64,000 bases of DNA from contig NZ_AP012326.1 in NCBI RefSeq assembly GCF_001042595.1, forward strand, positions 1,612,001 to 1,676,000, written 5' to 3'. The notes below the pieces were generated by a model. It was given only the letters and a program-made list of their open reading frames with translations. It ran no database searches and was not told the DNA's origin. Within the stretch, counting starts at the first letter, position 1, and each line of letters opens with the position of its first letter. This document shows positions 18,485 to 26,112 of the stretch, piece after piece. The stretch is from Bifidobacterium dentium JCM 1195 = DSM 20436 (GTDB lineage: Bacteria; Actinomycetota; Actinomycetes; Actinomycetales; Bifidobacteriaceae). The translations under genes were made by a program, and so were the position numbers.

Positions 18485-21313
18485 TCAGGCTCCGAGCCCG
18501 AGCGTACGGTGGACACTGTGGATGATGGAACGGGCCTCGTCCTCCGGCAGGCCGGACGCTTGGGCGCGCTGCATGGTCTCCCGGTCGATGCGCGCGCATT
18601 CGTCTGCATGGTTGACGTGCCGTCCGTAGCATTGCGCATGGATGGTGTCGTTGCGGCTGCCTTCGGCGACCGGGCTCAGGTCGGGCTGGCCGTTGCCGGT
18701 CTTCAACAGACCCATGAAGGGGTCGCGGCGCTTGGGGGCGAAGTCCGCCAGAATCGCGGCCGCGCGGTCCTCGTGCCGGACGAACCCGAGGCGGTCGAGC
18801 AGGTCGACCAGGCTTGGCGGCATCGGGTGCGGCTCGAGCGGGCTGGATGTCACGGAGTCGATGCTCCACGCGCGTCCCGCCGCTTCGGAGCCGGCCATCA
18901 CGACATAACCTCTGGAGGTACGAAGGTCAATCGGCACGCCGTTCGCGTACGTCGGGCCGTCCTTGTACACTGGCCGGCCGGCCAGCGGATGGGCGCGGTT
19001 GACGAACTCGAGGCCCGCCGGGGCGTCGAAAATCAGATGCCGGCCGCCCGAGCCGGTGGTGATGACGGCGCGAGCCGCGTCGAAGGCTTCGGGCACAAGA
19101 CGGGCAAGGAGGGCTTCACCTTCCGGCAGTTCGCTATCCTCACCCTTCGGGATGTCCAAGTCGACCGCAATCTGCTTGGGGCTGAGGACGATGGCGGCGA
19201 CGCTCGAGGTTACGGGAGCGAACCGCTCCAACTTGTCGGGGTGCGCCTCGGCCTTGGTCTCGGCGGCCTTCCAGCTGACCAGCGGCCGCTTGGCCTCGGC
19301 GTAGTCCGCACCGCCCACGCAGGGAATGATTTGACCATGAACACCGGCGGCGCGAAGGCGCGCCTCGGCTTCGGCCAGCCTGGTCGGCGTAAGCGATTCG
19401 GCCGGCTCGGCCGGCGCGTCATCGAGAAGGCTCAGCAGTAGGTCGTCAATCGGAGCACCCTCTTCGTCGTCGGACTCTGCGGGAGCCGATGCCGGCACTT
19501 CGTCGAGAAGGCTCGACAGTAGGTCGTCAATCGGAGCGCCGAGCTCGTCGTCCGGCTCTGTCGGGGCCGGCGTCGGGGATGGCGTGACCGGCTCGGGGGA
19601 TGGCATCGGCGTCAGGGGCGGCAGGGGCGGTTCCTCCTCGCCGTCGTCTGCGGTCGTGCTCTTGACCGCCGCCACAGTGGCGAGCCAAAGCGCGCGGTTA
19701 GGCTCGCCTTCGGCGGCTGGGAGCCAACAGGCTACGGGGTAGTCCTTGCTACCCTCGCCCTTCTGCCTCATCTGTTTACGGACAAGACCGAGAGCCCTGC
19801 ACTGCACGCCATGCGGAATATCCGAAGCGCGCACGTAACCTTCGGGGGCGGCCTTGCGCGGCTCGGACTCGAGTATGGCCTGCACGACCGCGACGGCCTG
19901 GGCGGAAAGGCCTTCCGCGTCCACCCATACGCTTGATGCTGCGTGCTGGCCTCGGAAGAGCACCCACTCGAGTGCGCCGGCGAGGGCGAGCGCCCACAGG
20001 CGGCCGGCGTCGCGGAGCTCACGGAAGACCGGCCAGCCGCGGCCGGTCATGGCGATGATGCAAGCCCGGCGCTGGTCCGCGCTGGACTGACCCAAGGGTG
20101 GCAGTACGTTCGCAGTGAAAATCGGCGTCACGCGGCAGCCCAGATCAGCGCTCGCATCCTCGCCACGACGGCGAGGGGAAAACGGCAGGAGGCCGGTGCA
20201 GAGCGTCTTGACGGCCGGCCAGTAATCGTCGAAGTGCTTGACGCCGACCTCATCAAAGAGTCCCACGTTGGCCTTCTGCAGGTTGTACATGAGATTCTCT
20301 GCGCTCATGCTGCCGGGCTTGGCGAGCAGTTCGACGCTGGCGGTCGTCCCGCCGTACAGGCGGACAAGTGCGGCGCTCATCTGGGACTTGCCCGTGCCGC
20401 CCTGGCCGGAAAGCCAATAGAGCTTCTCAGGGTGCGAGCTCATGATCGGCGCGCCCCAGCACAGCATAAGATTGCGCATGGCGTCGGCGCTGCCGTCCGT
20501 CCAGAGCCCCGCCAGCTTGGCGGCTTCGAGCTGAACGGCTATTACCTCTTCGAGCGAAAGGCTCACGCTCTCGGTGAGAGTGAGCGGGCAGGAGAGGAAC
20601 TCCAGCTCGGCGGCGTCCTCCACCTTGGTGACGGCCGCGCGGCCCGTGATTCCTTCGGCGCCGCCGTCGATGCCCTGGCCTTCGCCTTCGGTGCGATACC
20701 AGATACCATCCCGGCACTGCCAGAGGCGATACGCCCTGGCGGCGGGGTAATAGGCGGCGGCGACAACGCCGTCCGTCGCCGTGATGCGTACCCCTCGGTG
20801 GATTTCCTGGCCGGCCGCCAACAGCCCGCGAACCAGCGGCGTCTTCAAATTATGGGCGCGGGGGCCGCCAGTCGGCGCGCAATTGTAAAAAGCCTCCGGC
20901 GAGCCGAGCGGCACCCAGCTTGCCGGAATGGAGGTCGTCGTGTAGCCATCGGCGTCATAAGCGCGGCGAAAAAGGAATGCGCGGCCGTCCTCCTGGGCGG
21001 GCAGGACACGCAGGTCGCCGACGAGCGCTTCGGCGAGCGCGTCGATTTCGCCGGGCGAGAGCGTCTTTGGGTCGCCGGGCATGTCGACACCGGCCGCATC
21101 CTCGCGCTCGCCTTGCAGGACGGAGTGCAAGAAGCCAGGGTTGGCCGCGAGGTCGTTGGTCGGCCGGGCATTACGCACGGCGTTTTCGAGGGCGTTGCGA
21201 TGGGCTGTGGTCTTGCAATGCGGCAGGACTGTCAGAAGTGCATCTCGGACACGCTCGAAAACGGCCGTGTCGATGGTGGTGGCTTGTAGTGGTATAGTGT
21301 TAGTAATGTTCAT
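18485..21313 (-). CDS. Phage helicase-primase with inverted domain order (SF3-like helicase, then PrimPol)
   Basis: 942 residues. Residues 285-460 form an SF3-like AAA+ helicase: Walker A GQGGTGKS (303-310), Walker B GLFDE (351-355) and a sensor region TPIFTANVLPP (396-406). A proline-rich linker (about 560-590) leads into two copies of an acidic 26-27-residue repeat (588-640). Residues 645-840 match the bifunctional primase/polymerase family: catalytic VDLD (D718, D720), GSGGRH (754-759) and PIDLRTSRGYVV. The last 75 residues (EGSRNDTIHA, GLPEDEA..IIHSVHRTLG) resemble the primase C-terminal domain. These proteins prime and unwind phage DNA. PrimPol normally precedes the helicase; here the order is reversed. 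First gene of the leftward replication transcript. Confidence 0.85.
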   Translation of the reverse strand: MNITNTIPLQATTIDTAVFERVRDALLTVLPHCKTTAHRNALENAVRNARPTNDLAANPGFLHSVLQGEREDAAGVDMPGDPKTLSPGEIDALAEALVGDLRVLPAQEDGRAFLFRRAYDADGYTTTSIPASWVPLGSPEAFYNCAPTGGPRAHNLKTPLVRGLLAAGQEIHRGVRITATDGVVAAAYYPAARAYRLWQCRDGIWYRTEGEGQGIDGGAEGITGRAAVTKVEDAAELEFLSCPLTLTESVSLSLEEVIAVQLEAAKLAGLWTDGSADAMRNLMLCWGAPIMSSHPEKLYWLSGQGGTGKSQMSAALVRLYGGTTASVELLAKPGSMSAENLMYNLQKANVGLFDEVGVKHFDDYWPAVKTLCTGLLPFSPRRRGEDASADLGCRVTPIFTANVLPPLGQSSADQRRACIIAMTGRGWPVFRELRDAGRLWALALAGALEWVLFRGQHAASSVWVDAEGLSAQAVAVVQAILESEPRKAAPEGYVRASDIPHGVQCRALGLVRKQMRQKGEGSKDYPVACWLPAAEGEPNRALWLATVAAVKSTTADDGEEEPPLPPLTPMPSPEPVTPSPTPAPTEPDDELGAPIDDLLSSLLDEVPASAPAESDDEEGAPIDDLLLSLLDDAPAEPAESLTPTRLAEAEARLRAAGVHGQIIPCVGGADYAEAKRPLVSWKAAETKAEAHPDKLERFAPVTSSVAAIVLSPKQIAVDLDIPKGEDSELPEGEALLARLVPEAFDAARAVITTGSGGRHLIFDAPAGLEFVNRAHPLAGRPVYKDGPTYANGVPIDLRTSRGYVVMAGSEAAGRAWSIDSVTSSPLEPHPMPPSLVDLLDRLGFVRHEDRAAAILADFAPKRRDPFMGLLKTGNGQPDLSPVAEGSRNDTIHAQCYGRHVNHADECARIDRETMQRAQASGLPEDEARSIIHSVHRTLGLGA
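19421..19560 (-). repeat. Tandem repeat in the helicase-PrimPol linker
   Basis: Two near-identical units of about 80 bp encode GAPIDDLLSSLLDE and GAPIDDLLLSLLDD with acidic, alanine/proline-rich flanks (residues 588-640). Each unit looks like a short amphipathic acidic helix on a flexible tether, a layout often used to bind replication partners. Confidence 0.7.
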
Positions 21314-21343
21314 CGGAGTTCTTTCTATACGGTTCCGGTGGAT

Positions 21344-21380
21344 AGCTCAGGCAGCTGGTAACTGACCTGAGCTTTTTATT
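21344..21380 (+). terminator. Possible plus-strand terminator upstream of the helicase-primase gene
   Basis: AGCTCAGG/CCTGAGCT hairpin (21344-21351 with 21366-21373) followed by five T then ATTTT on the plus strand. On the minus strand it would be a leader hairpin 31 bp before the helicase-primase start. No rightward gene precedes it, so its role is unclear. Confidence 0.4.
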
Positions 21381-21999
21381 TTCGTTGTGGTTCTATGCGT
21401 CGCGCACGAGCTCCATTTTCCCCCTTCCGTGAAGGGGTATCGGCACCCCTGTCTTATCGGTGATGTCATCATACCCCCGAAAACTTCGGTCAGAAGCCGG
21501 AAAAAGCGGATTTTTTGGCTCGACGGCATGGGATACAGCGGCAAAAAACGACGGCTACGCGGGGATTTAGGGGGTTTCAGGCAGAGTTCCGAAGGGCACA
21601 GACGGGACGAGAAAAAATATTTTTTTCTTTTCCCCTTCGGCGTGTCGCGTCCATAAAATGACCCCATCGGCACGCAAATGCAAGAAAAGCGATGCGAATG
21701 CACGAAAGCGATGCGACCGTATCAGAGACAGACACGGGGCAGGAAACGGCGGAAAATGACGGTTTTTTGCCCCATGTCGGCCTTGATGCGGTCACGGATG
21801 CCCGACCTGCATCACATTTTCGGGCCGATGTCAAGCGGAACTAGAAGGACGGGCACGGGCTTCATATGCGGCATCGTGTAGCCGCTACCTTATATATATA
21901 CATAGCGTCCATTTAACGTCTACATACATCAAAAGTCTTTTACAAAAGCCCTTCCATAATCTTCCCGTACCAGGTGTTCGTCTTTGGCCCATGCGGCTA

Positions 22000-22190
22000 C
22001 ACGGGCTTTTACGGGTCTGCGGACGGAGTACGGCGCCCCGTCCGCAGGTGCCTAGATTCGCGCCTTTTCGCCGATTTTCCGAACACGATTACAGCCCGTC
22101 GTCACGCCTTAAAAACGACGTCTGCACGGGCTTTTACGGGGTCTCGGACGAAGTGACGCCACCCGTCGGCAGGGCTGTAAAACACCGTTT
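22000..22190. repeat. Duplicated hairpin module in the non-coding region
   Basis: A 16-bp perfect direct repeat CACGGGCTTTTACGGG occurs at 22000-22015 and 22125-22140. Each copy is followed by a related GGACG...CCCGTC...GCAGG segment. The first forms a perfect 10-bp hairpin (22017-22026 with 22038-22047); the second is degenerate. The unit is about 48 bp and repeats 125 bp apart. Confidence 0.65.
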
Positions 22191-22226
22191 TTCGCAGATG
22201 TCGGCAACGGCGCGCAACAGCACGAA

Positions 22227-23570
22227 TCAGTAGACGTTTTTGCAGGCGTGCGGGTCGGCGCGGCCTACCGCCATGCCGGCGGTCGGCGCCAGTAACTCAA
22301 GCCCTCTGACGTGCCCCGAGTTGATGCGGACTACGACGGCTCCCGGCTCGCCGTACTCCCCTTGTGCGCGCTCCACCCAGGCGGAACCGGCCTCGAGGCT
22401 CGGGCATCCGACGATAAGGCGACCCCTGCTCTGCTCGATGGCGAGGTGGTGGAAATGGCCGTGAAGTACGACCTGCGCCCGTTTGAAGCAGGAACCGGCA
22501 CCATCGCCGTATCCGCCTGCCTGCTGTGCGAGCCATGCCGGGATGTTGCGCTCGCTCTTCGCGTAGTGCCCATGGAAGGCCGCGACGGAGACGCCTTCCA
22601 CGCGGACCCCGACACCGGTCTCGAGGGCGTTCTGTGTCACGACATGCACGCGGGAGGCCCATTCGGCTCCGGCCAGTTCGAGCGCCAACCCGATGACGCG
22701 ACCGACAAGGACGCCGAAGTCGCCACGACCGACCGTCTGGCCTCCTCGCCGTTCCTCGCCGTGATTACTCCGTACGCACACGAGGGTGAGGGAAGGGACG
22801 AGCGGGGCGAGCGCAACGACGGCCTCCAGCAGAAGGCGGGCGCACACCTCGAGCTGTTCGGCCAGGCTCAGGTCGTTCGCCGCCAGCTGGCTCTGGCTGG
22901 TATGGTTCGCGTTGTTCTCGCACACGTCGCCAAGCTCGAAGATGAAGACCTCGGAGGGCTTCTCGGCGGCGACCTCCTGCCGAGCCTGCTCGACGATCGA
23001 GCGGACGCGCTGGACAAGTTCAGTGGTTCCGCCACGAGCCTCCCCCGCCTTGCCGGTCTGGAAATCGGCGAGACACAGGCAGTACGCCCCACCGGACGAT
23101 TGCGGAGGGCGCGTCGGCCCCCACGCTGGCATGGCGCTCGCAAGCAGACGGGCGACGGCTTGCGGTTCGGGGCTGGCCTCGCGGGCCATAAGCCCGACCC
23201 TGCGGCGCTTTCCATCCGCGTCGGTCACATACCCCGATTGGCGCGGGGCGAGAGCCCAGTGCTCGGAGTCGAAGCCGGTCTGCTCCACGAGTGTCGGCGA
23301 AGCCTCCTGGGCGGCGAGCCATTCGGACAGCGGCACGACATGCCCGCGGGACGCGGATACGCCGAAGCGATGCAGGCGCGAGGCAAGCTCTCGGGCACGG
23401 GCAGGTGAGATGTCAACACCGAGCTCTGCGAGATGGGCGAGACGGGCGGACCATGGCTCATCGTTCGAGACAAGCAGTTGGACAAGGTCGGCGGTGGCAA
23501 TGGCGGGCGACGAAAGGCCCCGGAGTGAGGCTAGGGAAACCGGGCGAGGATTGGGCTTTGTCTTGCACAT
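22227..23570 (-). CDS. Calcineurin-like phosphoesterase with N-terminal helical domain
   Basis: 447 residues from ATG 23570 (AGAAGGCAGC upstream); the longer frame to 23639 enters the TGTAGT array. Residues 35-95 are a helical, possibly HTH-like domain. Residues 160-430 carry metallophosphoesterase motifs: LADFQ (D169, Gln in place of the common His), FELGDVCEN (G214, D215), RSNH (N268, H269), FHGHY (H332, H334) and VLHGHFHH (H369, H371). Members are two-metal nucleases or phosphodiesterases. Position beside the helicase-primase and the repeat array suggests a role in phage DNA replication or processing. Confidence 0.72.
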   Translation of the reverse strand: MCKTKPNPRPVSLASLRGLSSPAIATADLVQLLVSNDEPWSARLAHLAELGVDISPARARELASRLHRFGVSASRGHVVPLSEWLAAQEASPTLVEQTGFDSEHWALAPRQSGYVTDADGKRRRVGLMAREASPEPQAVARLLASAMPAWGPTRPPQSSGGAYCLCLADFQTGKAGEARGGTTELVQRVRSIVEQARQEVAAEKPSEVFIFELGDVCENNANHTSQSQLAANDLSLAEQLEVCARLLLEAVVALAPLVPSLTLVCVRSNHGEERRGGQTVGRGDFGVLVGRVIGLALELAGAEWASRVHVVTQNALETGVGVRVEGVSVAAFHGHYAKSERNIPAWLAQQAGGYGDGAGSCFKRAQVVLHGHFHHLAIEQSRGRLIVGCPSLEAGSAWVERAQGEYGEPGAVVVRINSGHVRGLELLAPTAGMAVGRADPHACKNVY

Positions 23571-23618
23571 GCTGCCTTCTATGCGGCATTGTGAAGGAAT
23601 TGTGTGCGGACAGGGAAA

Positions 23619-23890
23619 AAATGTAGTCAATGTAGTCATTTGTAGTTGGAAGGGGTAACTACAAAATGAGGGCCTGAAAACGGCGGAAAATAGCCATTCT
23701 TGAGACCAAAAAGAGGGATGTAGTTGATGTAGTAGCCTTTTTGAGGGGTTGCTCTCTTTTACGGCCTTCTTCTTAAAAAAAGGCTACTACATTAACTACA
23801 TTTCTGAAAACGGGCCTAGAAATGGCGGTATTCCGCCATTCTGCTTGTCGGCATTTGTAGTCACCCTTCCAACTACAGATGACTACATTT
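23619..23890. repeat. TGTAGT/ACTACA array (large imperfect inverted repeat), candidate origin or operator
   Basis: Eleven copies of a hexamer within about 270 bp: TGTAGT at 23622, 23631, 23641, 23719, 23728, 23856 and ACTACA at 23658, 23786, 23795, 23872, 23882. Several are paired at 9-10 bp spacing. The left half (to 23733) mirrors the right half (from 23786) around about 23,760, including matching GTAGTTGGAAGG segments and flanking A/T-runs. A small hairpin AATGGCGG/CCGCCATT lies at 23821-23840. The region has no gene and separates the leftward replication genes from the rightward genes. The repeat is seen; its function is inferred. Confidence 0.85.
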
Positions 23891-23921
23891 TTCCACTTGC
23901 TTGTCGGCATAGTTCTCGGGC

Positions 23922-24140
23922 ATGAGAACTGTAATCGTATCGACCTTGGCGACCGCATTCACCGTCGCCGCCATCGTCCTAGCTCCGCTCGCCATGGACA
24001 ATCCCACGGCCCGCCTCCCTCTGCTCGCCCTGATGGGACTCGCCGCCGTCGCCACCTTCGCCGATGCCATCGTCTGCCATGCGCGCCACTGCCGCCGCCA
24101 CCATAGGCTGTACGGAATGGAGCCCCGCCATGCTTCATGA
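23922..24140 (+). CDS. Small phage membrane protein, 72 aa
   Basis: Not recognised. Two hydrophobic segments (about 4-24 and 32-50) followed by a His/Arg/Cys-rich tail. The ribosome site is weak. First rightward gene beyond the TGTAGT array and overlapping the next gene by 11 bp, so probably translated with it. Possible roles include superinfection exclusion, but nothing in the sequence proves this. Confidence 0.5.
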   Translation: MRTVIVSTLATAFTVAAIVLAPLAMDNPTARLPLLALMGLAAVATFADAIVCHARHCRRHHRLYGMEPRHAS

Positions 24141-24360
24141 AGAGACCTCGTGTTCCACTCCGCCCGCGCTGTACGCGGCGAGGCATCTCGGCGGTCCCGG
24201 CTTCGGCTTCAGTCTTACGCCGATTCATCGCTGTATCTGCGGCTTCGAGGCGCAGGGAGCGGAGACCATGCGCCGACATATCAAGGACGAAAACTGGCTG
24301 ATGGAAGCCATGGAGGACCCAACGCTTCCGCTCATTACCCTCGAGGAGGACGAACGATGA
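24130..24360 (+). CDS. Small phage protein with zinc-finger-like motif, 76 aa
   Basis: Begins at ATG 24130 within the end of the membrane-protein gene and ends by an ATGA overlap with the next gene. The segment HRCICGFEAQGAETMRRHI has C-x-C with a distal His, resembling a single treble-clef or C2H2-like finger, followed by an acidic tail. Likely a small DNA-binding or accessory early protein; the exact role is unknown. Confidence 0.6.
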   Translation: MLHEETSCSTPPALYAARHLGGPGFGFSLTPIHRCICGFEAQGAETMRRHIKDENWLMEAMEDPTLPLITLEEDER

Positions 24361-25112
24361 AGACATCCGTCTGCCACGTCTGCGAATCGCCATCCACCCC
24401 CGGCTACGCACTCTGCGCGTGCTGTACGTCCCGACTCAGGGCTGCGGTCCTGTATTGCTACGAGGTGCGCTCGCCGCTGGCTGACGTCACGGCACGGAAG
24501 GCCAGCGCCACGCCGCGCGAGGCTGCCCCCCATGCCCGCGCCGCCTTTGCGCCACTGCCGCTCGACGACCGCGCCTTCGCCGCCCTGCGAACCATCGAAG
24601 ACACGGCGTTCGCCTCCGCCCTCGCCCTCGGAGCCCGTCCGAGCACGCCTACCGCCGCCCTGCTCTACGTACGCGGCGAGTATATCCGACTCGCCCATAT
24701 GAGCGGGGAGGACGGCGACGCCTCCTACTGGCTTGAGCTTTGGACGGCCGCGCGTCGGCAGGCCGCCGCCGTCCTCGACCCGCCGACGGAGCGTGCCGTC
24801 ATCGGCGGCGTGTGCGAGGCGTGTGGGGGTGCCCTCGTCTCCGACGGCGGTTCCCATGCGCTCACCTGCCGCCGGTGTGGCCGACGCTCCACGTCGGCCA
24901 AGGTCCGCGCCCGTGCGGTCGAAGCGATGACCGCGCCGCAAGGCAAGGCGACGCCGGCCGAGGCAAGCCGCATCTTCGCCCGCGCCGGTGTACGCCTTCC
25001 TTCCGCCACGGTCCGCAGTTGGATTCATCGCGGCAAGCTCGAGCCGGACGCCGACGGACGCGTCGAACTGTCCGCCATATACTCGCTCGTCGCCGACACC
25101 GCCAAGGTGTAG
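24357..25112 (+). CDS. Zinc-ribbon/HTH DNA-binding phage protein
   Basis: 251 residues from ATG 24357 with GAGGAGG upstream and a 4-bp overlap with the preceding gene. An N-terminal zinc-binding segment (CHVCESPSTPGYALCACC), a second zinc ribbon at about 155-180 (CEACGG...CRRCGR), then a C-terminal MerR/excisionase-like helix-turn-helix (about 195-245: ATPAEASRIFARAGVRLPSATVRSWIHRGKL). This architecture suggests a sequence-specific DNA-binding regulator or replication initiator. It is the best-placed candidate to bind the TGTAGT array 500 bp upstream. A terminator follows. Confidence 0.7.
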   Translation: MKTSVCHVCESPSTPGYALCACCTSRLRAAVLYCYEVRSPLADVTARKASATPREAAPHARAAFAPLPLDDRAFAALRTIEDTAFASALALGARPSTPTAALLYVRGEYIRLAHMSGEDGDASYWLELWTAARRQAAAVLDPPTERAVIGGVCEACGGALVSDGGSHALTCRRCGRRSTSAKVRARAVEAMTAPQGKATPAEASRIFARAGVRLPSATVRSWIHRGKLEPDADGRVELSAIYSLVADTAKV

Positions 25113-25127
25113 AATCGACGCCCTGTC

Positions 25128-25168
25128 AACGCCCCTCCATTCGCCATGGACGGGGCGTTGTTTTTTTC
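25128..25168 (+). terminator. Rho-independent terminator after the early regulator genes
   Basis: CAACGCCCC/GGGGCGTTG stem, extended by a TCCA/TGGA pairing across one bulge, followed by seven T. It separates the early genes from the packaging genes. Confidence 0.85.
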
Positions 25169-25423
25169 TGCCTTTTTTCGCGGTTCACGGCGGCGCGCGG
25201 TACGGCGCGGTGCCGCGCGGTGCGCGATGCCACGCCTGAGCCGCGCGAACTGGCTTTGGGGGCGCAACGGCCGCATGATGGTATTGTGCCCCGAAAAGGG
25301 GCAAGGGAGGCGTAGAGCATGGCTCCGCCACCCATTGCCGCTCCCCGCCGCCGGTCCTTCCCTTTCCTTCCCCGCCGGCGGGTCGAAGCGGCCATTTGTC
25401 GCATATATATAAAGGAGTGCCAT
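25169..25423. other. GC-rich intergenic region upstream of the packaging genes
   Basis: About 255 bp without a convincing gene. GCGCGGT occurs three times at exact 10-bp steps (25195, 25205, 25215). A GCCCC/GGGGC mini-hairpin lies at about 25288-25301, and AT-rich CATATATATAAAGGAG ends the region with the ribosome site of the next gene. Lying just before the HNH-terminase genes, it is a candidate for a late promoter or the cos/packaging site. Confidence 0.45.
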
Positions 25424-25594
25424 ATGGACGAATCGCATATCGCCGAGGGAAAGCGCTACTGGACAAGGCACCTCATCGAAGCTCAGGATGGACTCGTTAC
25501 GTCCATCGGTACGCTCGATTACTTCATGTATGACAGCGCCATCCGCCAGGCCCGTCGCGAACTGCGCCGACTGGAGAAAGAAGGCAAGCGATGA
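25424..25594 (+). CDS. Small phage protein, 56 aa
   Basis: Not recognised. MDESHIAEGKRYWTRHLIEA start with a clear AAGGAG site, highly charged and helical, ending RRELRRLEKEGKR. Overlaps the next gene by ATGA. Probably a small late-leader protein of the packaging operon. Confidence 0.65.
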   Translation: MDESHIAEGKRYWTRHLIEAQDGLVTSIGTLDYFMYDSAIRQARRELRRLEKEGKR

Positions 25595-25761
25595 GCGTAT
25601 ACGCCCGTCCCTCCCTGCCCGATACGGCGGTGCAGGAGTATGAGTCCGCCCGGGGCTTCCGTGTAGACCGTAAAGGCCGTCTCATTATATGGGGCGACCG
25701 GAGCGAGACGCTGGCGACATGGGCTCCCGGCCATTGGGCCGCCGCCTGGCGTGGCGAATGA
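25591..25761 (+). CDS. Small phage protein, 56 aa
   Basis: ATG 25591 to TGA 25759-25761, in a strict chain of ATGA overlaps with the genes on both sides, which supports translation. The sequence is rich in Trp and Arg (GRLIIWGDRSETLATWAPGHW), with a repeated W-x(n)-W pattern in the C-terminal half. No family recognised; no membrane segment. Confidence 0.6.
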   Translation: MSVYARPSLPDTAVQEYESARGFRVDRKGRLIIWGDRSETLATWAPGHWAAAWRGE

Positions 25762-26093
25762 CCAGCCCCCGCCCCAACCCACGCCGGCAGAACGGCGCGG
25801 CCCGGGCCCGTATCAAGGCCCGGCTTATAGCCGAGGCCGGCGGCCACCCCGTCTGCCATTTGTGAGGCCAGCCCATCGACATACGACTGCCCGCACGACA
25901 TCCGTACGCGTTCGAGATAGACGAACTGCGCCCGGTCAGCAAGGGCGGCGACCCGCACGACTACGCCAACTGCGCGCCGTCGCACCGCCTGTGCAACGAG
26001 CGTCGCGGCAACCGCGACATGCGCTCACTCGCCGCCCGCTCGCCGTCGGCACAGCAGAGCGCCATGCCCATCAAACGTTCAAGGGCGTGGTGA
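25758..26093 (+). pseudogene. Phage HNH endonuclease interrupted by an in-frame TGA
   Basis: Frame from ATG 25758 (ATGA overlap) reads 35 codons to VCHL, hits TGA at 25863-25865, then continues GQPIDIRLPARHPYAFEIDE, LRPVSKGGDPHDYANCAPSH and RLCNERRGN to a stop at 26091. Both sides belong to one HNH protein. The TGA sits exactly where the second cysteine of the usual CHLCGQ zinc motif is expected, one base from TGT/TGC. HNH proteins encoded beside terminases assist cos cleavage during packaging. Most likely a nonsense mutation or base error; read-through is possible. The first histidine position reads DE, as in many actinobacterial HNH proteins. Confidence 0.8.
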
Positions 26094-26112
26094 GCCGACA
26101 CACACGACATAA

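Larger units (their letters stand above)
21314..22226. other. Large non-coding region of the replication module
   Basis: 913 bp with no convincing gene: the short frames on both strands have Arg/Cys/Ser-rich, phage-unlike translations. Contents: a hairpin with T-run on the plus strand (21344-21373), a repeated AAAGCGATGCGA motif near 21695 and 21710, an AT-rich stretch with TATATATATA (about 21890-21960), and a duplicated hairpin module (22000-22190). Its place between the helicase-primase and phosphoesterase genes suits a replication origin or a regulatory RNA region. Confidence 0.55.

Noticed and set aside
19943..21289. 448-codon plus-strand open frame over the helicase-primase
   Set aside because: Shadow frame; the minus strand has clear Walker and PrimPol motifs.
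21387..21881. Short open frames in the 0.9-kb non-coding block
   Set aside because: Overlapping frames on both strands have Arg/Cys/Ser-rich translations, no ribosome sites and no recognisable motifs.
23619..23890. TGTAGT array as a CRISPR
   Set aside because: Repeats are only 6-9 bp, at irregular and mirrored spacing, with no spacer-length units and no cas genes nearby.
25863..25865. TGA as selenocysteine in the HNH protein
   Set aside because: No convincing SECIS-like hairpin was identified after the codon, and a single-base nonsense change from Cys is simpler; kept only as an alternative.
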